Below are positions 8,513 through 19,536 of a stretch of 64,000 nt of DNA, in pieces; positions within the stretch are counted from its first letter, which is position 1; each line of letters opens with the position of its first letter. Under the pieces are notes generated by a model. The model saw only the letters and a program-made list of their open reading frames with translations. It did no database searches and was not told the DNA's origin. Location of the stretch: positions 434,001-498,000 of the forward strand of contig NZ_CP009755.1 of the NCBI RefSeq assembly GCF_000772085.1, given 5' to 3'. Position numbers and translations under genes: made by a program. This stretch comes from Curtobacterium sp. MR_MD2014. GTDB taxonomy: Bacteria > Actinomycetota > Actinomycetes > Actinomycetales > Microbacteriaceae.

Positions 8513-9651
8513 CGCCCTCGCGCGGTCTCGCCCCCGATCTCGTCGTCCTCAGCCAGGTGCCGCCGCCCGTGCACGGCCAGACGCTCATGACGAAGCGGAC
8601 CCTCGACCTGCTCGCCCGTGACGGCTGGACGCTGCGTCTGGTGGACCGGAGGTTCAGCCGGAGCATCGACGAGGTCGGTACCCCCAGTGTGCGCAAGCTG
8701 CTCGCGGCCGTCGGTCTCGCCGCTCGACTCGCGGGACAGGTGATCCGTCGACGCCCCGACGCCGTGCTGCTGTTCGCGACCACCAGGACGGCGTCCTTCT
8801 GCGTCGACGTCGTCCTCGTCCGCCTGCTCCGAGCGGTGCGGGTCCCCGTCGTCCTGAGCATCCACTCGGTGGGCTTCCGCAGGATCGCGGCGAGGAGTGC
8901 GGTCGGCGCCGCCGCGGTCCGGAGCCTGCTCGGAACAGCCGAGGCAGTGGTCTGCCTCGGGCCGACCCTGACCGCCGACGTCCGACCGTTCGTGCGCGCC
9001 GACCGGGTCCGGGTCATCCGGAACACCCCGGCGGAGGTGCCGCCCGTCATCGCGGCGGAGCGGCAGGCCCACGGCCGGCGGACCGTGCTCTGGCTGTCGA
9101 ACCTGATGCCCGGGAAGGGTGCCGAGACGTTCGCGCACGTCGCCGCCGACCTCGCCGACCACGACGTCGACTTCCGCATGGTCGGACCGGTCGCCGACGA
9201 CGCCACCGCCGATGCGGTCCGATCGATCGTCGTCGGCTCCGCCGTCCGCTCCCGCCTCCACCTCGACGGGCCGGCGTACGGCGCCGCCAAGTGGGAGGCC
9301 GTCCGCGGAGCGACCGTGCTGGCCTTCACCTCCGAGCTCGACGAGGCTCAGCCGCTCACGATCGTCGAGGCCATGGCCTGCGGCACCCCGGTGGTCGCCT
9401 TCGACCGCGGCGGCATCGCGGACCTCGTCGAGCACGGCGTGACGGGGTTCCTCGCTGAGCCGGGCGACACTGCGGCGTTCGCTGCACACGTCCGGCAGAT
9501 CCTCGACGACCCCGGTCTCGCCGCGCGACTGCGGCGGGGCGCGCTCGACGCCTACGCCGCCCGGCACGCTCCGGACACGCACGTCCAGGCATGGCGGGAC
9601 CTCTTCGACCACCCCCGAACCACTTCCACGACCCCCAGGAGGACCAGATGA
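8509..9651 (+). CDS. GT4-family glycosyltransferase
   Basis: GT-B fold transferase using a nucleotide sugar, 380 residues. The donor-binding half shows TVLWLSNLMPGKGAE and the E-x7-E motif (Glu279 and Glu287 in DEAQPLTIVEAMACG), then TPVVAFDRGGIADLV and GFLAEPGD. The N-terminal acceptor domain starts DLVVLSQVPPPVHGQ. The GTG start overlaps the previous stop (GTGA), and its own stop overlaps the next ATG, so it is translated as part of a tight operon. Acceptor and sugar are unknown. Confidence 0.88.
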   Translation: MTPSRGLAPDLVVLSQVPPPVHGQTLMTKRTLDLLARDGWTLRLVDRRFSRSIDEVGTPSVRKLLAAVGLAARLAGQVIRRRPDAVLLFATTRTASFCVDVVLVRLLRAVRVPVVLSIHSVGFRRIAARSAVGAAAVRSLLGTAEAVVCLGPTLTADVRPFVRADRVRVIRNTPAEVPPVIAAERQAHGRRTVLWLSNLMPGKGAETFAHVAADLADHDVDFRMVGPVADDATADAVRSIVVGSAVRSRLHLDGPAYGAAKWEAVRGATVLAFTSELDEAQPLTIVEAMACGTPVVAFDRGGIADLVEHGVTGFLAEPGDTAAFAAHVRQILDDPGLAARLRRGALDAYAARHAPDTHVQAWRDLFDHPRTTSTTPRRTR

Positions 9652-10751
9652 CCACCCGACCCACCACCACCCGACCCATCGTGCTCGTGACCGGCGGAGC
9701 GGGCTTCATCGGCTGTGCGCTGTCCCGCGTGCTCGCCCCGACGTCGGCGCGGTGGATCGCGGTCGACGCCCTGCACCCGCAGGTGCACGCCGAACGCCGA
9801 CGCCCGGATGCGCTCGACCCGGCTGCCGAGCTCGTCGTCGCGGACGTCACCGATCCCGACGCATGGGACGCGCTGCTCGCGACGGTGCGACCCGACGTCG
9901 TGGTCCACCTCGCCGCGGAGACCGGGACGGCCCAGTCCCTCGACGAGGCGACCCGTCACGCCGACGTCAACGTCTGTGGGACGACCGTGATGCTCGACGC
10001 CCTCGGTCGTCACGGTGTCCTGCCGTCCCGCATCGTGCTCGCGAGCAGCCGCGCCGTCTACGGCGAGGGCGACTGGCTCGACACCGTGTCCGGTGCCGTG
10101 GTCCGCCCCGGGCAGCGGACTCACGAACAGCTCGAGGCCGGGGCGTGGGACCATGCCGGCGCGACCTCGATGCCCTCGGACGCACGACGGACCGTGCCGG
10201 CACCGACGAGCGTGTACGGCGCGACGAAGCTCGCTCAGGAGCACGTCCTGGGTGCGTGGTGCGCTGCTCGCGGTGTGGGTCTCGCCGTCCTCCGGCTGCA
10301 GAACGTGTACGGGCCGGGGCAGTCGCTGACGAACCCGTACACGGGCATCGTCTCGCTGTTCTCGCAGCTCGCGCGTCGGGGTGACTCCATCCCGGTCTAC
10401 GAGGACGGTGCGATCGTCCGCGACTTCGTGCACATCGAGGACGTGGCCGGTGCGCTCGCCGCGGCGGTCACGGGTGGCCCGGAGGTCGAGGGCACGCCGA
10501 TCGACGTCGGGTCCGGCGTGGCGACCACGATCCTCGACCTCGCGCAGCGGATTGCGGCGTTCCACGGCGCTCCGGCCCCGCGCATCACTGGTGCGTACCG
10601 GGACGGCGACGTCCGCGCGGCGTCGTGCACCGTCGAGGACGCTGCGGCTCGCCTGGGATGGGCGCCACGGTGGTCCGTCGATGCCGGTGTCGCGGACCTG
10701 CAGACGTGGATCGACCGGTGCCTGCGCGAGGACCTGCCCGCACTGGTGTGA
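9648..10751 (+). CDS. NAD-dependent sugar epimerase/dehydratase
   Basis: Extended short-chain dehydrogenase, 367 residues, with the nucleotide motif VTGGAGFIG near the N-terminus, a Ser region IVLASSRAVYGEG and the Y-x3-K pair in SVYGATK. A FVHIEDVAGALAAAV segment is typical of dTDP/UDP-sugar modifying enzymes. It carries an insertion of about 40 residues between the Ser region and the YATK motif compared with GalE, which resembles UDP-glucuronate or CDP-sugar enzymes. A perfect AGGAGG at 9637-9642 fixes the ATG, which overlaps the upstream stop (ATGA). It probably makes a modified sugar for the EPS. Confidence 0.83.
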   Translation: MTTRPTTTRPIVLVTGGAGFIGCALSRVLAPTSARWIAVDALHPQVHAERRRPDALDPAAELVVADVTDPDAWDALLATVRPDVVVHLAAETGTAQSLDEATRHADVNVCGTTVMLDALGRHGVLPSRIVLASSRAVYGEGDWLDTVSGAVVRPGQRTHEQLEAGAWDHAGATSMPSDARRTVPAPTSVYGATKLAQEHVLGAWCAARGVGLAVLRLQNVYGPGQSLTNPYTGIVSLFSQLARRGDSIPVYEDGAIVRDFVHIEDVAGALAAAVTGGPEVEGTPIDVGSGVATTILDLAQRIAAFHGAPAPRITGAYRDGDVRAASCTVEDAAARLGWAPRWSVDAGVADLQTWIDRCLREDLPALV

Positions 10752-10759
10752 TGTCCTGC

Positions 10760-10809
10760 GAGACACGAAGCGGGGCTCGGCTGACCAGCCGAGCCCCGCT
10801 TCGTGTCTC
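10760..10809. terminator. Long hairpin terminator
   Basis: A 23-base stem (CGGGGCTCGGCT against AGCCGAGCCCCG at its core) with a GACC loop starts nine bases after the epimerase stop. The convergent lipoprotein gene ends ten bases beyond, so it is probably bidirectional. Confidence 0.8.
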
Positions 10810-10818
10810 CTCGATGGG

Positions 10819-11256
10819 TCAGTACCCCTCGGGCGCCGGGGCGACGACGTTGGACCGCCCCTGGTCGTCGACCTGGGGCTGCGACGGCGTGACGATGCGG
10901 TTGCCCTCGGAGTCCTCGTCGAACGAGACCGCCCCGACCGCCCCGACCCGCACGTAGTTGAGCTTGCCGGACACGGTCATCGTGTCGAGGTCGCGCCCCG
11001 CGGTGACCTGCGTCTTCGACGCTCGGATCTCGAGCGAGCTGCAGGAGCCGTCGAGTCGGACGACGGCGTCGTCATCGGTCACCACGGCCTTGCCGTCGGG
11101 ACAGGTGACGGCCGCGGCCGTCGTGACCGACGTGGACGGGGTCGGCGAGGGCGAGGGGGACCCGTCGCCGTGTGCCGAGCAGCCAGCGAGGCCGGCCGCG
11201 AGGACGAGGCCGACGGCGACCGGGATGGTACGACGGACGGAGGTGTGGAGCGTCAT
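10819..11256 (-). CDS. Small lipoprotein resembling DUF3060 proteins
   Basis: A 145-residue exported lipoprotein. The signal peptide ends in the lipobox LAGC with the lipidated Cys at residue 26, followed by a Ser/Pro-rich spacer. The folded part (CPDGKAVVTDDDAVVRLDG, then LNYVRVGAVGAVSF) has the short beta-strand repeats seen in DUF3060 proteins; that assignment is from memory of the pattern. Its ATG lies two bases after the stop of the O-antigen-ligase-like gene, so the two are cotranscribed. AAAGG lies upstream of the start. Function is unknown; the location suggests an envelope role linked to polysaccharide. Confidence 0.75.
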   Translation of the reverse strand: MTLHTSVRRTIPVAVGLVLAAGLAGCSAHGDGSPSPSPTPSTSVTTAAAVTCPDGKAVVTDDDAVVRLDGSCSSLEIRASKTQVTAGRDLDTMTVSGKLNYVRVGAVGAVSFDEDSEGNRIVTPSQPQVDDQGRSNVVAPAPEGY

Positions 11257-11258
11257 GG

Positions 11259-12452
11259 TCAGGGACCTTTCGTGTGGTGGGTGGTCGGAGCCGACAGCGG
11301 GATGGTCGTCGGCAGGTCCCGTCGCGCGTCCGACCCGAGGGACAGCCCGATGAGGACCGCCGTCGGACCGATCGCGAACGGGTAGATCAGGGTGTTGTCC
11401 GTGACCGCGGTGACCAGCAGGGCGAGGAACGCGGCGAGGGCTGCCCAGTGCACGGCGTCGTCGGTGCGGTGCGCAGCGCGGCCGATCCGGACGAGGGTCA
11501 TCACGGCAGCGAGGGCGAAGAGGCAGACGCCGATCCAACCGGTGTCGTGCAGGAGTCGGAGCCAGTCGTTGTGCGGCTGCCGGATGCCGACGAACGTCTC
11601 GGTGACGAGCCGCGCGGCGCTCCCCGGACCGTGGCCGACCAGCGGCGCGCTGCGGGCGTGGTCGGCCACGACGTCCCAGAGCTTTGCGCGTCCGGACGTG
11701 TTGATGGCGACCCCACCGAGCGTCGCGTTGTCCCCCGAGGTGAACCGGCCGCGGTAGGACGGGACCCACGTCCACACGGCAGCGAGCGTCGCGCCGGCAC
11801 CGACGACGGCGAGGACCGCGAGGCGGACCCTGTGGCCCACCGGCCGACGGGTCACGAGGACGACGAGGACGAGGAAGGCCACTACCGACGCCGTCCGGGA
11901 GAGGCTCGCGACGATGCCGACGACGATGACCGCAGGGGCGATCCGGAGCAACCACGGCCCGGTCCGGAGTGCGGCTGCGGCGGCGAGCATGGGCAGCGCG
12001 GCGAGCGCGTACGAACGGATGCCCTCGGTCAGCAGCCCGAGGGTCTGTTGGACGGCGAACAGCGCGGTGGCGAGCAGGCCAGCGGCAGCGAACCACCGCA
12101 GGGCACGATCCGCGACGTCGGGGGTCGCCTGGAGGGCGACGAAGGCGGGCAGCAGGAGGAGGATCGTGTAGGCGGCGACGTTCTGCAGGCCGTCGGCGTC
12201 AGGGGTGAAGAGGAACCGTCCGACTGCGAGCGCGAGGAACAGCAGGCCCGGGGCGGCGACCGGCGATCGAGACCCGATCAGCATGGGCGCGAGCGCCGTG
12301 CATGCGGCTGCGCTGCCCGCGGTGAGGATCCCGCTCACCGAGGTCGACCCCACGTGGAGCACGGACGTCACGCCGGCGAGCACGCCCACCAGGGCCGCGA
12401 GCGCCGTGAGGGTGTGGACGGTCCGGATCCCCTGCCCGGGCTGCACCACCAT
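11259..12452 (-). CDS. O-antigen ligase / Wzy-like polymerase family membrane protein
   Basis: Polytopic protein of about 397 residues with roughly 11 hydrophobic segments. A long extracytoplasmic loop contains HNDWLRLLHDTGWIG, the Wzy_C-type motif of O-antigen ligases and polysaccharide polymerases. It would join repeat units or attach the glycan outside the membrane. GGGAG five bases upstream favours the ATG at 12452; an in-frame ATG at 12464 would give four more residues and an almost leaderless mRNA. It heads a two-gene operon with the DUF3060-like lipoprotein and is divergent from the GT2 gene. Confidence 0.82.
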   Translation of the reverse strand: MVVQPGQGIRTVHTLTALAALVGVLAGVTSVLHVGSTSVSGILTAGSAAACTALAPMLIGSRSPVAAPGLLFLALAVGRFLFTPDADGLQNVAAYTILLLLPAFVALQATPDVADRALRWFAAAGLLATALFAVQQTLGLLTEGIRSYALAALPMLAAAAALRTGPWLLRIAPAVIVVGIVASLSRTASVVAFLVLVVLVTRRPVGHRVRLAVLAVVGAGATLAAVWTWVPSYRGRFTSGDNATLGGVAINTSGRAKLWDVVADHARSAPLVGHGPGSAARLVTETFVGIRQPHNDWLRLLHDTGWIGVCLFALAAVMTLVRIGRAAHRTDDAVHWAALAAFLALLVTAVTDNTLIYPFAIGPTAVLIGLSLGSDARRDLPTTIPLSAPTTHHTKGP

Positions 12453-12470
12453 CAAGTCTCCCATAGCAAA

Positions 12471-12483
12471 TGTTAGTATATCA
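12471..12483. promoter_or_regulatory. Overlapping divergent extended -10 promoters
   Basis: The minus strand reads TGATATACT (12483-12475), the same extended -10 as at 3931 and 30574, driving the ligase gene. The plus strand reads TGTTAGTAT (12471-12479), a second extended -10 that puts transcription start on the GTG of the GT2 gene at 12486. The two -10 hexamers overlap, so both promoters probably cannot be occupied at once. Confidence 0.55.
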
Positions 12484-12485
12484 GA

Positions 12486-13319
12486 GTGAGTTGCCTCCCC
12501 GTTCCTCCTGATCCGATCCGCCTCTCGATCGTCATCGCTGCGTACAACGCGCAGGCGACCCTGCAGCGGGCCATCGCCAGCTGCTTGACGCAACGTGTCG
12601 ACGAGCCGTTCGAGGTGCTCGTCGTCGACGACGGGTCGACTGACAGCACCGCGGCCGTCGCGCGGTCGTTCGGTCCCGAGGTCCAGGTGCTGTCGTCGGA
12701 CGGGAACCGCGGGCGATCCGCTGCACGGAACGCCGCGATCGCCGCGGCCCGCGGCTCCGTCATCGTGCCCCTCGACGCCGACGACCGGATGCTCACCGGG
12801 CGTCTCGCCGCGCACGTCGCCGCCCTCGACGGCAACCCGTCCGCGGTCGCCGTCTTCGGACGTTCGATCGGGGTCCACCCCGGGGGCACGCGCCCATGGC
12901 CGCTGATGCCCGGAACACCGCAGGGTGTCGACGAGGCCTTCGCCCGAGGCAGGATGGCGGTCAACCACCCCGCGTGCGCGTTCCGGCGGTCGTGGTGGGA
13001 GGCGCTCGGTGGGTACGACGAGCAGGTCCGGGTGGCGGAGGACTTCGACCTGTTCCTGCGTGGCTGGACGCCCGGCGCGTACGTCCCGCACGACGACGTC
13101 GTCCTCGAGTACACGATCGGTGGCAGGTTCCCCTCGTGGCAGTACTGGTGGGCCAACGAGCGGCACCGCCGCGCGATCGTGGCTCGCGCCGGTGACCCGG
13201 AGCAACCGTTCGTCGACCACCTGCACCGCGCCTCCCGTCCGGCGGTGCACGGCCTGGAGGCGCTGCGCTGGTCCGCCTCGTCGATGCGCGACCGCATGGC
13301 TCGCCGCAACGGCGGCTGA
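12486..13319 (+). CDS. GT2-family glycosyltransferase
   Basis: Inverting GT-A transferase, 277 residues. The N-terminal strand and loop read LSIVIAAYNAQ and EVLVVDDGSTD; the DXD-like metal site is in VPLDADDRM. Later segments AFRRSWWEALGGYDE and AEDFDLFLR match the ED-type catalytic region of the family. There is no membrane segment, so it acts at the inner face of the membrane on lipid-linked intermediates. GTG is the start because the -10 box lies six bases upstream and there is no ribosome site. It is followed by a strong terminator, so it is a one-gene transcript. Confidence 0.87.
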   Translation: MSCLPVPPDPIRLSIVIAAYNAQATLQRAIASCLTQRVDEPFEVLVVDDGSTDSTAAVARSFGPEVQVLSSDGNRGRSAARNAAIAAARGSVIVPLDADDRMLTGRLAAHVAALDGNPSAVAVFGRSIGVHPGGTRPWPLMPGTPQGVDEAFARGRMAVNHPACAFRRSWWEALGGYDEQVRVAEDFDLFLRGWTPGAYVPHDDVVLEYTIGGRFPSWQYWWANERHRRAIVARAGDPEQPFVDHLHRASRPAVHGLEALRWSASSMRDRMARRNGG

Positions 13320-13326
13320 CACGGGA

Positions 13327-13357
13327 AAGGCCCCCTCCGCAGTGCGGAGGGGGCCTT
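13327..13357. terminator. Hairpin terminator between convergent genes
   Basis: AAGGCCCCCTCCGC pairs with GCGGAGGGGGCCTT around an AGT loop and is followed by CTCGTC. It sits eight bases after the GT2 stop and 14 before the stop of the opposing surface-protein gene. Confidence 0.85.
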
Positions 13358-13370
13358 CTCGTCGTGACCG

Positions 13371-16300
13371 TCAGTTCTCGGTGATCGTGATCGTCCGGGT
13401 CTGCTGCTCACCGACCGGTCGGTTGTTGAGCAGCTGCGTGAAGGTGATCGTGTGCTCACCGACCGTCAGGTCCTTCGGGCTGATCTCACCGAACCAGCCT
13501 TCGCCGTTCGCGGTGACCGTGGTGATCTCGCTGCCGTCGGTGTCCGTGATCCGGACCTGTGCGCCGGGGGTCGCCCAGCCGATGAAGGACGGCTTCGGCC
13601 ACCAGTTGGTGTAACCGTCGGTCGGGGCCTCGATGCGCAGCGGGTCAGCCGCGATCGTGTACTGCACGGAGGTCTCCGTCGTTGCGTCGTTGAACGTCTG
13701 GCGGAAGTGCAGCGTGTGCGTGTCGTAGGACAGTGCCTTCTCGCTCGCGACACCGAACCAGCCGTCGTCGTTCGCCTGGACGTGCGCCAGACGGGTGGTG
13801 CCGTCGGTGTCGAACACGTCGACCCATGCGCCCGGCGTCGCCCAACCGATGTACGACGGGTTCGGCCACCAGCTCGAACCGCCGTCCTGAGGAGAGTCGA
13901 TCTGGAAGGGCTTGTGCGCGATCGTGATCGAGACCGTCTTGGTGTTCGTCGCGCCGTTCGCGGTCTGGGTGAACGTCAGCGTGTGCTGCCCGTTCGCCAG
14001 CGCCTTCGCGCTCGTCACGCCGAACCAGCCCTCGGAGTTGATGTCCTCGCTGCCGAGGACGTTGTCGTTCTCGTCCGTGATCGTCACGTGACCGCCCGGG
14101 GTGCCCCAGCCGATGAGGGCCGGGTTCGGGTACCAGGCCGTGCTCCCGTCGACCGGGGAGTCGATCGTCAGGTCGCGGATCGAGTCGATGGTGACGGTCC
14201 GCGTGATCGTCTCGGTCTCGCCGCCGGGCTTCGTCTGCGTGATCACGAAGGTGTGCACGCCGTCACGCAGGGTGGCCGTGCTGACCTTGCCCCACCAGCC
14301 GTTGTCGTCCACGGTGGTGCTGCCGATCTCCGGCCCGCCGACGCCGTCCTGGATCCGGACGGTCGACTCTGCGGTACCCCAGCCCATGAAGTACGGCGTG
14401 CGGTTCGCGGTGGCGCTGTTGTCCTCCGGGCTCTGCACCGAGAAGGGGCGGGACACCCCGGCCGGCTTGGTCACGGTCACCGAGGAGCTCCCGGATGCCG
14501 TGAAGGCGCCGTGGTCGCTCGAGCCGGAGACGGTGAAGGTCGCGTCACCGGTACCCGGCGTCACGCCTTCGATCGGCAGGCTCCAGCGGGTCTTCGTACC
14601 CTTGGCAAGCGTCCAGCCGGCAGCCGTGTTCACCGTGACGGTCGCCTTCGCGCCGCCGTCCTTGACCTGCACGGTCGCGGAGGACTTGGCGTCCGCCTGC
14701 CAGGTGGAGCCGTCCGTCGACTTCTCCGCCTTCGCGGTCCCGTCCACGAACTTCGTGCCGGCCGGAGCCGTGACCTCGAACGTGGTGCCCGTGAGCGACG
14801 TCAGGTCGGCGGTGGTCTCCAGGCCCGCGAACACGTCCTGCTGCTCACCGACCTGCACCTCGGTGTCGAACCCGAGCGCCTTCGATGCGATGCCGCCGTT
14901 CTCGACGACCGGTTCGGCGACGGTGGCGGAGAAGGTGCCGTGCGCGATGACCTGCTCGGTCTTCGCGGGGATGACGTCGGCGGTTCCGCCGGTGAGGGTG
15001 TCGCCGGCCTTCTGGTCGTCGAGGATCTGGAGCTTGAACTGGATCTTGCGGAAGGAGTTCGACCAGGTGTTGTCGCCGCTGATGGTCGCGGTCGTGCCGT
15101 CTGCCGACACGGTGCCGCCGACGGTGCTGCCCTTGCCGTCGCCGCCGCGGGCGGCGGCGAACTTGGTCCCGGCAGGGGCGTGGAGCGTGACCTCACCCTG
15201 ACGCGAGGCCGAGGACGACATCGTGCCGGAGACCCAGTCGGTGGTCTGCCCGGCGGGCGTCGCGGGGACGTCGAAGGCGACCTTCGAGCCGGTCTTGGCC
15301 GCGAACGAGCCCTCGCCGACGACCGTGTCCGTCCCCGCCGTCTTGATGGTGGCGGTGCCGCCGTTCAGGGTCGTGTCGGCTGCTGCGTCGTCGTTCACGC
15401 GCAGCTTGAGCTGGATCTTGCGGTAGTCGTCGGCCCAGGTGTTGTCGCCCTTGAAGAACGCACTCTGGCCGTCGCTGCTGACCTGCCCCGTGACGGTCGA
15501 GCCGTTGCCGACACCCTCGCCGCGTGCTTCGACGATCTTCGTGCCCGCGGGAGCCTTCAGCTCGAGCTCACCCTTGGTGTTCTTCGAGATCGATCCGTTG
15601 ATCCAGCCCGTCGTCGTCCCCGGTGCCGCGACCGGCACGTCCGAGAAGGTGATCGTGGAGCGGCTGACCGGCGTGCTCACCGGCGAGGTCGAGTCGATCG
15701 CGACCGCGCCGTGGTTGGTCGAGCCGGTGATCTTGTAGCCGAGGGCCCCGGCCCCGTCCGGCGTCTCGTCGTCGGCCTTCACCGGAGCCAGCCACCGGAG
15801 CTGGTACCCCTGCTCCTGCACGAAGTAGGACGACGAGCTGTCGAAGGTGCCGGTGAGCTTGTTGCCGTCGACCTTGGTGACGCTGAGGGCGAGCGAGTCG
15901 CTGTCGCGCCAGGCCTCGCTGTTGTTCTTGCGCCACTGCCCCTTGAGCGTGGAGCCCGCCGCGAACGTCGTGCCGGACGGCGCGGTCAGCTCCACCGAGG
16001 CCTTCAGCTCGGTGTACTTGGTCGTCGCCTCCGTGCTGAACGGCACGTCGACCGTCCCACCACGAACCAGCGCCGTGCTGTCCGAGGCAGCCGCGGTGAC
16101 GCCGCCGTTCTGGACGGCGACGATGGCGGAGAAGGTGCCGTGGGCGACGATCTGCTTGGTGTCGCTCGTGATGATGTCGGCGGTTCCGCCGGTGAGGGTG
16201 TCGCCGGCCTTCTGGTCGTCGAGGATCTGGAGCTTGAACTGGATCTTGCGGAAGCTGTTCGAGAAGGTGTTGTCCTTCTCGATGGTCGCGGTCGTGCCGT

Positions 16301-16373
16301 CCGCCGAGACGGTGCCGTTGACGAAGCTGCCCTTGCCGCCGCCGCCGCGGACGGCGGCGAACTTGGTGCCGGC
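13371..16373 (-). pseudogene. C-terminal part of a frameshifted secreted Ig-repeat surface protein
   Basis: This frame is open from the stop codon up to the frameshift at 16373/16374 and encodes the rest of the protein begun at 17413. In order it holds the end of duplicated module copy 1, a Thr/Ser-rich beta module (16046-15655), module copy 2, a second beta module, and four C-terminal Ig-like repeats of about 85 residues. Each repeat has PxxxGWxTPG, GWFG and HTxxFTQ motifs. There is no LPXTG motif, hydrophobic tail or C-terminal anchor. A GTG at 16046 could start a separate 891-residue product, but that product would lack a signal peptide and no ribosome site is seen. Without the deletion the full protein would have about 1,350 residues. 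Confidence 0.8.
14890..15651 (-). repeat. Duplicated beta-module, copy 2
   Basis: Intact counterpart of copy 1. It encodes segments such as DVPVAAPGTTTGWINGSIS, GDNTWADDYRKIQLKL and LHAPAGTKFAAARGGDG. High DNA identity to copy 1 points to a recent internal duplication and gives a substrate for recombination. Confidence 0.85.
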
Positions 16374-17413
16374 GGGGCGTGGAGCGTGACGTCGCCCTGT
16401 CGCGAGGCCGAGGACGACATCGTGCCGGAGATCCAGTCGGTGGTCTGCCCGGCGGGCGTCGCGGGGACGTCGAAGGCGACCTTCGAGCCGGTCTTGGCCG
16501 AGAACGAGCCCTCGCCGACGACCGTGTCCGTCCCCGCCGTCTTGATGGTGGCGGTGCCGCCGTTCAGGGTCGTGTCGGCTGCTGCGTCGTCGTTCACGCG
16601 CAGCTTGAGCTGGATCTTGCGGTAGTCATCGGCCCAGGTGTTGTCGCCCTTGAAGAGCGCACTCTGGCCGTCGCTGCTGACCTGCCCTGTGATGGTCGAG
16701 CCGTTGCCGACACCCTCGCCGCGTGCTTCGACGATCTTCGTGCCCGCGGGAGCCTTCAGCTCGAGCTCACCCTTGGTGTTCTTCGAGATCGATCCGTTGA
16801 TCCAGCCCGTCGTCGTCCCCGGCGCCGCGACCGGCACATCCGGGAACGAGATCGTGGAAGACAGCGAGATCAGCGTCGGGTCGCCAACAAAGTCAAGTCC
16901 TGTGCCAGAGTAGCTCAGCCATCGATTCGTCCAGCTTGTGTAACCGGGAACTGGCGGCGCATAACTGCTGGTGGGCGAACCGATGACCAAACCCGAGTCA
17001 CTCACGAGTTTACCGTCCTCGAGATGCCAACTGGGTGCGCTCGCGCAGTTTACATGTGGGCCAAGTACCGTTTGCGTCCGACCGGATGCCGAGGTATTCG
17101 TGAACCTGCCAAGGCAATACCCGCCGTCCGCTCTCAGCCGATAACCGTTCGCCGTGAGCAGGGCGTCGAAAGCCGGCGCCTGTTCAAGAGCTTGCTGCAG
17201 GCTTGCGTAGCTCTTGTAGAACGTTTCCGTTGCGTTACCTGCCGCTCGCTGGCTGGGCGTGACGATGCTCGAACCGCTTTGGAAGAGGAGCTTGACACGA
17301 GGCGCGCTCTCTGCGCGCGTCGCAGCATGTGCAGGCGCGACGACGGTGACGCCGACGGCGAGGGACGAGAGGGCGACGCCGGTCGCGACGGCCCTCCGGA
17401 GGAATGACTTCAT
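16004..17413 (-). pseudogene. N-terminal part of the same surface protein, truncated by a frameshift
   Basis: The ATG at 17413 opens a signal peptide (MKSFLRRAVATGVALSSLAV, cleavage after AHA). A distinct N-terminal domain of about 150 residues follows, with Cys in GGYCLGRF and HVNCASA and lower GC (about 58-60 % by hand count over 16861-17160). Next is duplicated module copy 1 (ISFPDVPVAAPGTTTGWING onward). After VTLHAP the frame is lost: the paralogous copy reads HAPAGTKF here, but this copy reads HAPPAPSS and runs about 125 residues out of frame to a stop at 16004. If translated as is, the product would be about 469 residues. It could be a true lesion, a phase-variable site in a G run, or a sequencing error. 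Confidence 0.75.
16090..16850 (-). repeat. Duplicated beta-module, copy 1
   Basis: About 760 bp nearly identical to copy 2, at an offset of 1,200 bp below the frameshift and 1,199 bp above it. The change of offset locates the missing base between 16373 and 16374. Confidence 0.85.
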
Positions 17414-17570
17414 GTGAAGAGATGTCTTTCGGATCGAGGCCACGCGCGCAGGACAGCGCCGGGCACTGGTCATAGGACATAAGAAATATCAGCCATGTTC
17501 CTGAGGTTCTGCCGAGTGCGATGACTACGGCGAACTTGCCCCCGCTCGACTCAACTTCCGCTTCGGGGAC

Positions 17571-17617
17571 TTGACGCGCGGCCGGCTCTGAGTAAACTTG
17601 AGTGCAGCGGACGCAAC
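17571..17617 (+). promoter_or_regulatory. dnaK promoter with HAIR operator for HspR
   Basis: TTGACG (17571-17576) and TAAACT (17593-17598) form a -35/-10 pair with a 16-base gap. CTTGAGT-N7-ACGCAAC (17597-17617) matches the HspR inverted repeat CTTGAGT-N7-ACTCAAG at 12 of 14 positions and overlaps the -10 and transcription start. This fits repression of the operon by its own fourth gene product. Confidence 0.8.
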
Positions 17618-17668
17618 TCCGCGTATGCTTCAGCAAGACCACGAACCCAACCGAAGGAGCACCACAAC

Positions 17669-19534
<1,866 letters not shown>

Positions 19535-19536
19535 CG

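Noticed and set aside
13452..16625. A 1,057-codon plus-strand frame opposite the surface-protein gene.
   Set aside because: Arg/Val-rich shadow of repetitive coding DNA; it repeats because the sense gene repeats.
13371..17413. Programmed ribosomal frameshift to explain the two frames.
   Set aside because: No classic slippery heptamer is seen, and the intact paralogous module shows a simple missing base. A lesion, phase variation or sequencing error is simpler.
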